Assembly (NCBI GenBank): GCA_030066045.1
Contig: JASJCJ010000050.1
Span: 1 to 43,144, forward strand
DNA from: Calothrix sp. MO_167.B12
GTDB taxonomy: Bacteria > Cyanobacteriota > Cyanobacteriia > Cyanobacteriales > Nostocaceae
Length of the DNA: 43,144 nt
Direction: 5' to 3'
Shown here: positions 7,828 to 16,502 of the stretch, piece by piece
Layout of the letters: each line of letters starts with the position of its first letter
How positions within the stretch are numbered: the first letter of the stretch is position 1
The notes under the pieces: model-generated
Seen by the model: only the letters and a program-made list of their open reading frames with translations
Told to the model about the DNA's origin: nothing
Database searches by the model: none
Made by a program: the position numbers and the translations under genes

Positions 7828-10800
7828 ATGTCATCACCACCAAACCACCCAATTAAACTAATTATCAGGTTATCATCTTCCCATCCAGAACTATTACAGG
7901 GACTGGATTTATGGCTGAATTTAGGTTTACTATCTAACGCCCAAATTCGTCAGCTATGCAGGGAAAATTTAAGTTGTCGGGTAGTGTTGCAACCAACAAC
8001 CGTAGCCGAACCGGAATTAGAAACAGATATTGTTACCCACGAACCCATATTTACATCCAGTAGGGACACAGAAGCACCAACAAAACCCAGAAAACCCAAC
8101 CTGGTAAATACCATGTTGCAATCCTTGCAGGCAGAGTTGAGCGTGCGCTGGCTGCTGTTTTTAGGAATGTTTCTGGTGATAGTCTCTTCTGGGGTACTTG
8201 CGGCTAGTCAGTGGGAGAAGTTCCCAGGATTTTTGCAATATGGGATTTTGTTAGCTTATACCTTAAGTTTTTGGGGAGCAAGTTTTTGGGCGGGGAAACA
8301 ACCTAATCTACGTTTAACAACTGGGGCATTGCTAATTGTCACCCTGTTGTTAATTCCAGTTAACTTTTGGGCAATGGACACTTTTGGATTGTGGCATAAT
8401 CCTTTAGGCTGGATTGCATTAGCGATCGCAACTGTGCTCCTCACATGTATTACTATTTTACTGGGCAATAGTCGTCTATTTACTACCCAAATCTCTACCA
8501 GAAAATTATCTGTAGTTAATTTGTTGGGGTTGAGTTATTTGCATTGGGGTTGGGGATTGCCTTATTTCCCTTTAATTGCTGTTTATCTAGCGATGATATT
8601 CACTACCATCGCTATGGTTTGGCAAACCCTCAATCAAAAAAGGCAAGTTTCTCCCAAATCACAGGAACAATATCCAGGATTAGGTATTAATTTACCAACA
8701 GCTGTCGTCACCTATGCATTAGGTATGGTGTTGGTAAGAGCAATTTTTATTGTCCAAGTAGATATTACCCAACTTGGTTTAGCTATTGGTATTTGTGGTT
8801 GGTTGGTGAGTTGGTTAGCACAACAACAGGAAAGGGGAGCAGAGGAGAAAGAAGATATCCCCAATTCTTTGTGGCAATTTATTGGTGCTACTCTGTTATT
8901 TTTGGGTTGGATAATAGTGGTAAGAACCAATCCTGCCCAAGCTATTGCAGTTAGTGGTTTAGCTGTCTGGTTTTTCCATCGTCGCTTGCAAAGATATAGT
9001 TTCAAACCAGATTTCGCAGCTATTTTCGCCATCGGTTTACAAGCTCTTTGGTTGGGTTGGCGGTTAATCCCTGCTAAATCACAAACATGGGCGATAGCAA
9101 CTGCTACCCAACTTACTAACTCCCAAAATCATCCTTGGGTTTTGTTGAGTGTGGTGCTGTTCCCCTATGTCATCCTCATGGTTGCTTTCACAGATGGTTT
9201 GTATAGAAATCAGAAAAGAAGCTTAGCATTATTTGGTGAACAGTTAACCCTAGCTTTCGGAATTATATTAACTGCTATTCCCTTAGACAATCCCCTAGTA
9301 CAATCCCTAAATTTAATTTTCTCTACCATTACCCTGGCAATTGTTACCAACAGACGTGCTTCTACCAGCATAGTTCTGGTATATCTGACTCATATTACTG
9401 GCTTACTAACAGTATGCTCCATTATTCATTGGTTCCTACCCACCTTGTCACGGGAACTTTGGGCAAGTACTTTATTAGCAATAATGGTGGCAGAATTCTT
9501 ATATAGCATTGGTGAGGGGGTATGGCGACGTAGTGCGTGGGTGTTTGGATTGGCATTAGCTAGCCTCAGTTTTATACTGCTGTGGACAAATGCCGACTCA
9601 GTTTGGTCTAATATCAATGTCAGTCAAAGTGAGTGGGGTATCATCTGGTTAATAACCCCTCTGATGCTGACAGTAGTTGCTATTCGTAGCCCAGGAATAC
9701 ACCGCACCCTTAACGGTAATTTAAGTGTAGCTACCTTAGTTACTGCTCAATTGCTGACTTTACCCTTCACCAATGTCAGATTAATTGGCTTGCTCAGTGG
9801 TGCAGTGCTGATGGTAGTTAATACTAGCTACTTGCGTCACAACTTATATGGTTTAATTACCGTTGGCTTGGGTTTAGGGGGTGTGGGTGCAGGTATATGG
9901 AAATTCTTCCCTGGATTATCCTTGCCAAGCTGGTTAGTCATCGGTTCCCTATCCATCCTTAGTTTATGGCTATGTCAAAAATTACTCCACAAACAAAATC
10001 GGCAATTAGCAACTATATATGCAATTGCCTGTGATAGATGGGCGATCGCCGCCTCTGTGGCAGAATTATTATTATTAAGCTGGCACTCCGTCTTGGTTTA
10101 CCAAAATATTGCTCAACCAGGATGGTTATATCTCATTGCTACTGGCATCACTTTAGCAGCCATTACATTTCGCAGCACCAAAACTTCACAAATTGCGTCA
10201 TTTTACGGAATTAGTTGGTGTTTAGAACTACTATTAGCTGAGGTATTAGCATTTAGCGATCGCTCGACAATAAAAATAGCGATCGCTAATATAGGCTTGG
10301 GTTTAACAGCTCAATTAGTAGGGGAGTGGTGGCAGAGAAAACACCATCTACAAAAGTTACCTAACCGTTGGCATATCCTACCCTTAATATATGGTGTATT
10401 TGGTGCTGCCCTGCGCTGGCATACCTTCGCGAATTGGACTGGTTTATCAACCTTTGCACTGGCTTTAATTACCGTCAACATTGGACGACGCAGCCGAGCA
10501 TTAAAACCCCTGGTTTACCTAGGCATGGCTGGGATATCAATTGCAGCTTACGAACTGCTGTTATATCAACTTTCCCAAGCCTCGGCAGGGGCAATGGGAG
10601 ATGGAGTAATTGCCCTGGCAGTTCTCGGCACTAGTATTATGTATGGCTATCGCCTGCTTGACCCTTGGTTAACAAAATACTTCCGCCTCCGTTCCCAGTC
10701 ATTACAAGTATATGCCCATATACACTGGGTTATCAGCAGCTTTTTCCTCATAGCGGCAACTATTCTTCTGCCCTTGACAGCCATTCCCCTCGCTGTAGGA

Positions 10801-11679
10801 ACCGGGGCATTTTTAATTCGCTATGCCATTTTTCAAGGTAGAACTCGTCAACATCAAATTACCGCAGATATTTGGGTATACTTGGGCTTATTGGAAATGG
10901 GAATATTCAGTATTTACTTGCAAAATATGCCCGGAGTTACCCTATGGAGAAGTATTTTATTACCTTGGCAAAGTGCGATCGCATCTGTGGTATCTTACTT
11001 TATATTCATTCTCCCTTGGAAAAAATGGGGATGGAATCGTACACCGTGGCGAAATGCAGCTTATGCCTTACCATTAATTATCTTATGGTTATCCTGGTTT
11101 GCAGTTTACCCCATCACCCTGATAATCGTTGCTAGTTTTTATCTCTTCGTTGCCCAAGCCACCTCAAACTTCCGTTTCTCCTATATCAGTCTATTTTTGG
11201 TAGATTGGGCACTATGGCGATGGTGTTTACAATTTAATCTCAATAATCCCTTATGGTACGTAACTATACTGGGATTATCCATTCTCTACATAGCTCAAGT
11301 AGATCCCCATCTGCGACTACCAGCATCCAAACCACAACGTCACATCTGGCGTATGATTGGTACTGGTTTAATTTGCGGTTGGGCAATTCTATTTAACCAA
11401 AACACAGCCTTATTACCAGCAATGATTAGCCTCATCGCTGTATTTACCGGATTAGGTTTGCGAGTGCGGGCATTTCTTTACGTCGGTACAATTGCCTTTT
11501 TAATTACGGTATCTTATCAATTAGTAGTATTGGGTTTAGAGTATTCCTTCTTAAAATGGGTAATTGGTTTAGTGGCAGGAATTATGATAATCTATATTGC
11601 GGCTAACTTTGAAACTCAACGCGATCGTTTAACTCTACTAATTCGTAGTATTGGTGATGAATTAGCCAAATGGCAATGA
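7828..11679 (+). CDS. Very large polytopic membrane protein of unknown function
   Basis: A 1283-residue protein. The first about 100 residues are soluble (LIIRLSSSHPELLQGLDLWL, then acidic and proline-rich), followed by more than two dozen hydrophobic segments spread evenly from about residue 110 to 1270. The hydrophobic segments are joined by short loops, often with Arg/Lys clusters (for example RRLQRYSFKP), as in integral membrane proteins. No ATP-binding, transporter signature or enzymatic motif was recognised. Several HIP1 sites and codon use like its neighbours suggest a resident gene. Proteins of similar size and layout occur in other filamentous cyanobacteria as hypothetical membrane proteins. 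Possible roles such as transport or lipid handling are speculation. Confidence 0.85.
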   Translation: MSSPPNHPIKLIIRLSSSHPELLQGLDLWLNLGLLSNAQIRQLCRENLSCRVVLQPTTVAEPELETDIVTHEPIFTSSRDTEAPTKPRKPNLVNTMLQSLQAELSVRWLLFLGMFLVIVSSGVLAASQWEKFPGFLQYGILLAYTLSFWGASFWAGKQPNLRLTTGALLIVTLLLIPVNFWAMDTFGLWHNPLGWIALAIATVLLTCITILLGNSRLFTTQISTRKLSVVNLLGLSYLHWGWGLPYFPLIAVYLAMIFTTIAMVWQTLNQKRQVSPKSQEQYPGLGINLPTAVVTYALGMVLVRAIFIVQVDITQLGLAIGICGWLVSWLAQQQERGAEEKEDIPNSLWQFIGATLLFLGWIIVVRTNPAQAIAVSGLAVWFFHRRLQRYSFKPDFAAIFAIGLQALWLGWRLIPAKSQTWAIATATQLTNSQNHPWVLLSVVLFPYVILMVAFTDGLYRNQKRSLALFGEQLTLAFGIILTAIPLDNPLVQSLNLIFSTITLAIVTNRRASTSIVLVYLTHITGLLTVCSIIHWFLPTLSRELWASTLLAIMVAEFLYSIGEGVWRRSAWVFGLALASLSFILLWTNADSVWSNINVSQSEWGIIWLITPLMLTVVAIRSPGIHRTLNGNLSVATLVTAQLLTLPFTNVRLIGLLSGAVLMVVNTSYLRHNLYGLITVGLGLGGVGAGIWKFFPGLSLPSWLVIGSLSILSLWLCQKLLHKQNRQLATIYAIACDRWAIAASVAELLLLSWHSVLVYQNIAQPGWLYLIATGITLAAITFRSTKTSQIASFYGISWCLELLLAEVLAFSDRSTIKIAIANIGLGLTAQLVGEWWQRKHHLQKLPNRWHILPLIYGVFGAALRWHTFANWTGLSTFALALITVNIGRRSRALKPLVYLGMAGISIAAYELLLYQLSQASAGAMGDGVIALAVLGTSIMYGYRLLDPWLTKYFRLRSQSLQVYAHIHWVISSFFLIAATILLPLTAIPLAVGTGAFLIRYAIFQGRTRQHQITADIWVYLGLLEMGIFSIYLQNMPGVTLWRSILLPWQSAIASVVSYFIFILPWKKWGWNRTPWRNAAYALPLIILWLSWFAVYPITLIIVASFYLFVAQATSNFRFSYISLFLVDWALWRWCLQFNLNNPLWYVTILGLSILYIAQVDPHLRLPASKPQRHIWRMIGTGLICGWAILFNQNTALLPAMISLIAVFTGLGLRVRAFLYVGTIAFLITVSYQLVVLGLEYSFLKWVIGLVAGIMIIYIAANFETQRDRLTLLIRSIGDELAKWQ

Positions 11680-12110
11680 TTAAGTAATAAGTAATCAGTA
11701 ATAAGACATATTTTTTCTGTAGGGTGCGTGACACTGCGAAAATGTTTAAGCGTAGCAATGAGACTTATAGCTTCACGCACCAACTAACGATTGTGATACG
11801 CAGCTTTAGTCCTGTTTAGAAAAAAATAACAGAGGCGTTGCTGATTAAGGGGATGATTTTTATCTCACGCAAAGACGCAAAGACGCAAAGGCACAAAGGA
11901 GCGATGAACAAGAAGGAGTTAAAATCCATAAACGCGGTAACTCACCTTCTGATAAAGAACGCTTTTCTCGCTTCCCTTGTCGTAATAAATTTCCATGAAC
12001 CGTATATAACTTTAACAAACAACTCCTAATCTCTACTTCACTGGGAGCATTACGGAACGGTGAGCCAGCGCAGTCTTGGGGGTTTCCCCCATGAGCGACT
12101 GGCGAACTCG
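11680..12110. other. Repeat-filled spacer
   Basis: Contains a palindromic repeat with arms GGTGCGTGA (11723-11731) and TCACGCACC (11773-11781), a GGCGTTGCTGATT...ATCTCACGC element at 11833-11870 followed by AAAGACGC repeats, and a compound hairpin at 12064-12103 (GCCAG/CTGGC outside, GGGGG TTT CCCCC inside). No credible gene was seen. Confidence 0.6.
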
Positions 12111-12320
12111 TCAGAGTTCAAATAGACAACTCGTTACAGCCATTTTCGCCAATAATCCCAATTCTGAAGTATGAGACGAAGATGAAGCAGTGGGGACAAA
12201 CCAAACATCTATCTCACGAACTTCGCTTTTAACATCTTTACTGGTTTCTACCTTACCTAATGAGGTTAACAACTCCTCTAGATATTCCTTCGCAAATTGG
12301 TCATGGGGTTGTCGAGTCAT
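12111..12320 (-). pseudogene. N-terminal fragment of an Rpn/DUF4351-type protein
   Basis: The 69-residue reading frame begins MTRQPHDQFAKEYLEELL and has EVREIDVWFVP and LGLLAKMAVTSCLFE, which resemble the start of cyanobacterial Rpn-type (PD-(D/E)XK, transposase-related) proteins of roughly 250-300 residues. Similarity stops at about 12117, where the frame runs into a compound hairpin repeat and a stop codon. The catalytic core would lie beyond the break, so the product is unlikely to be functional. Family assignment comes from recall of the characteristic N-terminus. Confidence 0.6.
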
Positions 12321-12369
12321 GAGATGATGGATACAAGCATTATTTATTGGGAATTAAGTTTTATTGTTT

Positions 12370-12840
12370 CTTGACACTCTCCTGCCTAAAGGCGAGGAGA
12401 TTCTTGGTTCAACGAGTCCACTTAAACTAGATCCCTCGCGGTATCTAGCCCAGAGGTGGTTCTCTCCTCAAGCGTTAACTTTCCGAGTGCCCCTCGGTAG
12501 TTGGATTGCTCCAAAATTTGTTTTGCTTAAATTCTGTGTCGTCTAGTCTCCATGTAGACGCGAAGCGGCTTCCCGTAGGGTAGATTTTACCTATTCCTGG
12601 TCAAGAGCTAGAACTATGAAATAGAACCCTATATCTTCAATTGTCAAGGTACAGATTGCCCCTAGGCAGTTGGGTTTTTATACAGGTTGATTACCGTTCC
12701 TGTTAGGTTTAATTTTACTATAAATTGACTGAGGCGTAAACGCCTCTAACGGCTTTCATCCCTTGCCTGAAGTACGTCTGAATCTCTTCGCCGAGCTACA
12801 AGACTCAGACTCAAGGGTTTTCAGCCTGTCTTCTTATAAA
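12370..12840 (-). mobile_element. tnpB-less IS200/IS605-like remnant
   Basis: Read on the minus strand, the segment ends in a hairpin CTCCTCGCCTTTAGGCAGGAG followed by AGTGTCAA, the form typical of right ends of cyanobacterial IS605/IS1341-type elements, where the guide (omega/re) RNA scaffold lies. The opposite side (about 12725-12780) has an AGGCGTTTACGCCT hairpin and TCAATTTATAG like the region ahead of tnpB. Between them, where about 1.2 kb of tnpB should be, there are only about 300 bp, including a nested GTAGACGCGAAGCGGCTTCCCG repeat. The element is therefore deleted or non-autonomous. Boundaries are approximate, and expression of a guide RNA is not shown. Confidence 0.55.
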
Positions 12841-12858
12841 CCAAAGAGCTTATTTCCC

Positions 12859-13001
12859 ATACAGATAATATAAAGATCGCGATCGCTATTCAATTATACT
12901 TTTAACTTAAGCTGTAATCTGAGTCAAAACTCTCGATAAATCTAGGGATAAATCAGCAAAATTAGGGAGCATGACTACCTGATGAGGTAGAAAAATTCGT
13001 T
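12859..13001. repeat. 143-bp direct repeat, copy 1 (Uma2 3' end)
   Basis: Matches 13535-13677 with the same length, no gaps and only scattered substitutions. It covers the last about 31 codons of the intact Uma2 gene plus 48 bp downstream, including a GCGATCGC site. Confidence 0.9.
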
Positions 13002-13491
13002 TGACGCTATAGGCAAAATTTCCTGTTAATTCTTGATAAGGTTCGCTGTAGCATTCTAAATGTTGAGCAACTAAATTAAATATCCAGTAATCAGAAATTC
13101 CAGCTTCTGCATAAAGAGGGATTTTCACTTCTTGGTCATAATTTAGGGAGGAATTAGCAATTTCAATTACTAATAGAACATCCTTTGGTGTGGGATGAGC
13201 AGATAAATAATTATCAGCTATAGAACGGACAACAGCAAAATCTGGCTCTGGTTCGCTACCTGAAGGCAAAGTAATGGGATCTTGACATCGTAATTCTGCT
13301 TTATTCGCGAATAATTTTGCCAGTTCTCTCAGTAAATTACTGCAACAAGTAGTGTGTGCTGTTCCTTTAGCCGCCATTTGTATCACTTCTCCCCGAATCA
13401 GTTCCACTCGCTCATCTTCATGGAAGAACCCGATTTCAGTTAAACGATGATATTCTTCAAGAGTAAAGCGTCTGGCAGTTGTAGTAGTCAT
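12907..13491 (-). CDS. Uma2-family (DUF820) putative endonuclease
   Basis: A 194-residue protein with the restriction-endonuclease-like core of the Uma2 family, which is highly expanded in cyanobacteria. Visible motifs: RRFTLEEYHRL at the start, ERVELIRGEV (Glu30), PEPDFAVV (Asp84), VIEIANSSLNYDQEVKIPLY (Glu110, Lys123) and YWIFNL. These fit a PD-(D/E)XK metal-dependent nuclease site. The biological role of these proteins is not settled; many lie near mobile DNA. The gene is flanked by the IS605-like remnant and by a duplicate of its own 3' end. A CAGTTAT STRR lies immediately upstream of the ATG. Confidence 0.85.
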   Translation of the reverse strand: MTTTTARRFTLEEYHRLTEIGFFHEDERVELIRGEVIQMAAKGTAHTTCCSNLLRELAKLFANKAELRCQDPITLPSGSEPEPDFAVVRSIADNYLSAHPTPKDVLLVIEIANSSLNYDQEVKIPLYAEAGISDYWIFNLVAQHLECYSEPYQELTGNFAYSVKRIFLPHQVVMLPNFADLSLDLSRVLTQITA

Positions 13492-13493
13492 TT

Positions 13494-13518
13494 CAGTTAT
13501 CAGTTATCAGTTATCAGT
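13494..13518. repeat. STRR, heptamer CAGTTAT
   Basis: About 3.5 copies immediately upstream of the Uma2 start codon (13491), where the ribosome-binding and promoter region would be. Confidence 0.8.
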
Positions 13519-13534
13519 AAACCCATCGATAAAT

Positions 13535-13677
13535 ATACAGATAATATAAAGATAGCGATCGCTATTCAATTATACTTTTAACTTAAGCTGTAACCTGAGT
13601 CAAAACTCTCGATAAATCTAGGGATAAATCAGCAAAAGAAGGGAGTATGACTACCTGATGGGGTAGGAAAATTCGTT
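13535..13677 (-). pseudogene. 3' remnant of a duplicated Uma2-family gene
   Basis: Copy 2 of the 143-bp direct repeat. On the minus strand it encodes the end of a second Uma2 protein (RIFLPHQVVILPSFADLSLD, then a stop at 13583-13585) and the same downstream flank. The rest of the coding sequence is missing, so this is a tandem paralogue deleted down to its 3' end, about 676 bp from the corresponding part of the intact gene. Confidence 0.8.
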
Positions 13678-13732
13678 CTTCACTCCTTCATATCAAGTCT
13701 GGATGATTACTTATAATAAAATTGCGAGTTGT

Positions 13733-13763
13733 GGGTTGGGTTTCACTTCGTTCTACCCAACCT
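13733..13763. repeat. Short palindrome GGTTGGGT/ACCCAACC
   Basis: Eight-bp arms (13734-13741 and 13755-13762) around TTCACTTCGTTCT, a hairpin repeat common between cyanobacterial genes. The stretch from here to pyrD (13764-13971) has further dispersed repeat pieces (TTTTCAACCC..., GGGCGCACGCAATGCGCCCC) and no gene. Confidence 0.65.
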
Positions 13764-13971
13764 ACATTTAATTATAAATGTTTAACCGGACATGATATCA
13801 CTCCCTATTTTCAACCCAGCCATCCACGGGAAAATCCCACAACCTGCGTATCTGAAAATGCTTTGTGCCTAACTCCTCAAGGGCGCACGCAATGCGCCCC
13901 TACTCCGCGCTTCTTAACTATTTTCAAGCTAGTAAGTAATAATGAAAAAGATTCGACAATAGCTTAAATTG

Positions 13972-15111
13972 GTGGATATTTATCAATCTGCAATTCGTCC
14001 TTTGCTCTTCAATCTGCTGAAAACAGATCCAGAATTTTTGCACCAGCAGACAATTCGTAGTTTAACGTGGTGGGAACACAATAGGGATAACTCCCCCACA
14101 AATTGGTTAAATACAAAATTACAACAGTCCTTGTGTTTTACCGATCCCCGTTTAGAACAACAACTATGGGGACTGCATTTTCCTAACCCGGTAGGTTTAG
14201 CCGCTGGATTTGACAAAGATGCTGCTGCTACTAATATTTGGTCTAGTTTGGGTTTTGGTTTTGCCGAAATGGGAACCGTAACTTTTCACCCCCAACCAGG
14301 AAACCCCCGTCCCCGTCTATTTCGTTTACCCGCCGATAAAGCAGCTCTCAACCGCATGGGATTTAATAATAGTGGTGCCCAAGCAATGGCACACCGTTTA
14401 ATTGCCCAAAGACAAAAACATCCTTCCCCCATACCCATCGGCATTAATCTCGGCAAATCCAAAGTCACACCCCTCCCAGAAGCCCCTACAGATTACCTGC
14501 AAAGCTTTCGTTTACTCAAGGACTTGGGAGATTATTTTGTGATTAATGTGTCCTCTCCCAATACTCCAGGATTGCGATCGCTCCAAGATTCTGCCATGCT
14601 TAGTTCTATATTGTCAGCACTGCAACAAGAAAATAATGCACATAAACCAATATTTGTCAAGATTGCTCCCGATCTAGAATGGTCAGCGATCGCTGATATT
14701 ATTGATTTAGCAAAAACCTATCAATTGGCAGGAATTATAGCCACCAACACCACCATTAGCCGGGATGGGTTAAAAACTCCCATAATTGAGGCAACGGGTA
14801 ATCCTCCTGCCCAGGAAGCAGGAGGAATTAGTGGTGTACCAGTGCGCCATCGCTCTACAGAAATTATTCGATTTATTTGGCAGCGCACCCGAGGAGAAAT
14901 ACCCGTAATTGGTGTGGGTGGAGTTTTCAATGCCGATTGTGCCTGGGAAAAAATTACAGCTGGAGCTAGTCTGGTTCAGGTTTATACAGGTTGGATTTAC
15001 GAGGGTCCTTGGATGGTACGTCGTATTTTAGAAGGTTTACTGACCAAATTAGAACAAAATGGACTTCATTCTATTGCTGATGCTGTGGGGAGTGGAGGAG
15101 TTGGGGAGTGA
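13972..15111 (+). CDS. pyrD: Dihydroorotate dehydrogenase, quinone type (class 2)
   Basis: Membrane-associated flavoenzyme of pyrimidine synthesis that oxidises dihydroorotate to orotate and passes electrons to quinone. I chose the GTG at 13972 ([13 protein letters not shown]) because cyanobacterial PyrD proteins usually begin MDIYQ; an upstream TTG at 13969 is in frame. Class 2 features are present: an N-terminal helical extension, [12 protein letters not shown] near the FMN site, INLGKSK, the [13 protein letters not shown] loop with the catalytic serine, TNTTISR, and GVGGV for the FMN phosphate. Length (379) is normal. The C-terminus GSGGVGE and the TGA stop lie inside a GGAGTGAA-type tandem repeat. 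pyrR lies 2.6 kb away on the same strand but is not in an operon with it. Confidence 0.95.
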   Translation: MDIYQSAIRPLLFNLLKTDPEFLHQQTIRSLTWWEHNRDNSPTNWLNTKLQQSLCFTDPRLEQQLWGLHFPNPVGLAAGFDKDAAATNIWSSLGFGFAEMGTVTFHPQPGNPRPRLFRLPADKAALNRMGFNNSGAQAMAHRLIAQRQKHPSPIPIGINLGKSKVTPLPEAPTDYLQSFRLLKDLGDYFVINVSSPNTPGLRSLQDSAMLSSILSALQQENNAHKPIFVKIAPDLEWSAIADIIDLAKTYQLAGIIATNTTISRDGLKTPIIEATGNPPAQEAGGISGVPVRHRSTEIIRFIWQRTRGEIPVIGVGGVFNADCAWEKITAGASLVQVYTGWIYEGPWMVRRILEGLLTKLEQNGLHSIADAVGSGGVGE

Positions 15112-15222
15112 AGGAGTGAAGGAGGGAAGGAGTGAAGGAGGGAAGGAGTGATGAATTCAAGACTGTCAACCGTCAACTGTCAACCGTCAACTGTCAACTG
15201 TCAACCGTCAACTGTCAACCAT
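15085..15222. repeat. Two STRRs: GGAGTGAA-type and GTCAACY
   Basis: A GGAGTGAAGGAGGGAAGG tract (to 15150) overlaps the pyrD stop codon, and GTCAACC/GTCAACT heptamers (about 15167-15222) follow, ending just beyond the stop codon of the convergent gene at 15228. The repeats fill the whole space between two convergent genes. Confidence 0.85.
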
Positions 15223-15227
15223 CACCT

Positions 15228-15956
15228 TCAATCTTCCTGCTCCTCAGGGAAAAATTCCTTGTTTCTAGGGGAATATACCCAAGCAATACCATCAGGGTCA
15301 CGATTGCGACTCCATTCTGGAAAATCTGGATCATTACGTCGTTTATAAACGGTACTAGAATAAACATTCAGTCGTTTTGCCAATTCCGATTGAATCAGAG
15401 AGCCAAAAACCAACTGTTTTTCTAGAGGTACTTTTGCTTCCTGATGACTGGGTGGCGTTGACTCAGGTTGAACAGATATGTCTTCTTGTTTCTCCTCGCT
15501 TGGAGGTGGTGCTAGCAATGGTGTAGCTGTTCTCGCCATAGCAGGTTTAGCTTCTGGAAGAGGTTCGCTACTGTCCAAAATATTACCCAGGGTACCCGCA
15601 GTTAAAAAGTAATAAACTTGATTGCCACTCTCAGATTTTGCCGGAATAACTCCAAATTCTTCCGCCTTGGTATCGAGGTAACGCTTTGCCGTGGAACCGG
15701 AAAAATTACACCTCATCGCTAAGTCAGCAGGGGTAATTTGACCTTGGTTCTCATGAAGCATTTGACTGAAAATAGGGTTAATTTTCTCACACCAAACTTG
15801 CCATCGATAGCGTTGCCAAATTCTCAACCCTAAGACTAAAAGAATGATTGATACCCAAACACGCCAGGTAGCAACCAGGAAAATAATTAAAAATGAGATT
15901 GGCAAAAGTAGAACAAGATAGCCTTTGCCATAGCCTTCTATTGTTTTGTCACTCAT
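15228..15956 (-). CDS. Membrane-anchored protein with winged-helix-like region
   Basis: A 242-residue protein from the ATG at 15956 (MSDKTIEGYG); a GTG at 15971 would add five residues. Two hydrophobic segments at about residues 14-45 (LVLLLPISFLIIFLVA and VWVSIILLVLGLRIW) anchor it in a membrane. A region at about 70-120 (ITPADLAMRCNFSGSTAKRY) looks like a winged helix-turn-helix, followed by a Pro/Glu-rich linker (PLLAPPPSEEKQE) and a second HTH-like C-terminal part (SELAKRLNVYSSTVYKRRND). This pattern suggests a membrane-tethered DNA-binding protein or adaptor, but no named family was recognised. It is convergent with pyrD. TTTTTGCCAC/TGGCAAAA repeats lie in its upstream region. Confidence 0.75.
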   Translation of the reverse strand: MSDKTIEGYGKGYLVLLLPISFLIIFLVATWRVWVSIILLVLGLRIWQRYRWQVWCEKINPIFSQMLHENQGQITPADLAMRCNFSGSTAKRYLDTKAEEFGVIPAKSESGNQVYYFLTAGTLGNILDSSEPLPEAKPAMARTATPLLAPPPSEEKQEDISVQPESTPPSHQEAKVPLEKQLVFGSLIQSELAKRLNVYSSTVYKRRNDPDFPEWSRNRDPDGIAWVYSPRNKEFFPEEQED

Positions 15957-15971
15957 GCCGTTTCTTGCCAC

Positions 15972-16502
15972 AAGATTATTTTTGGGAAATATTAACTATC
16001 TTGGCAAAAAGTGGGACATTTGTTTGTATTTTTTAGCAAAAATGTGGCAAATGTGATTGGCAAAACACTAACAACATCGGCTAAACATCAGACAAATTAA
16101 TCTATGAAATTACGTTAAATCAAGGCATTGACGTAAATTTCAGGGAAAAATATGATTTTTTTGCCACCCATGTAAATTAGGTGTTTTCATGAAGATATAT
16201 TAATGAAATCAACGTGAGTTCGGTGTTCGGTGTTCGGTGTTCGGAGTTAAAATTTACCTGAGTTCTGTCGAACTCACACTGATTTACTAAGTTTAGGTTA
16301 TACCAATTTGAAAAAACAATTGGACACATCCCGCTCCGCGTCCCCGCGTCATCCGGTTGATTCATAAGGGTTTTAGTATCAAAATTTCGTTGAACTCACG
16401 TGAAATCAGTGTTAGCACAGCACAAGAGTGCAGGAGGCACAGTTATCAGGCGGGCAGGTGGAAATGAGCAACCCACCAGGTGATATAACTGATAACTGAT
16501 AA
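15972..16502. other. Spacer between divergent genes with STRR and folded leader
   Basis: Holds the presumed promoter of the 15956 gene (several TTGGCAAAA motifs), a GTTCGGT STRR at about 16217-16246, an ATACCAATTTGAAAAAA repeat at about 16299 and, just before cobD, a nested stem: AGTTATCA (16441-16448) pairs with TGATATAACT, and GGTGG pairs with CCACC. The leader lacks the conserved core of a cobalamin riboswitch. No gene was seen. Confidence 0.5.

Noticed and set aside
12364-12546. 60-codon plus-strand open frame
   Set aside because: Lies on the complement of the IS605-like right end and has no protein-like features.
13722-13967. 81-codon plus-strand open frame before pyrD
   Set aside because: Built from dispersed repeats; also occurs in pieces at 34600-34740.
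16400-16502. Cobalamin riboswitch upstream of cobD
   Set aside because: The leader folds, but the conserved B12-box and core motifs are missing.
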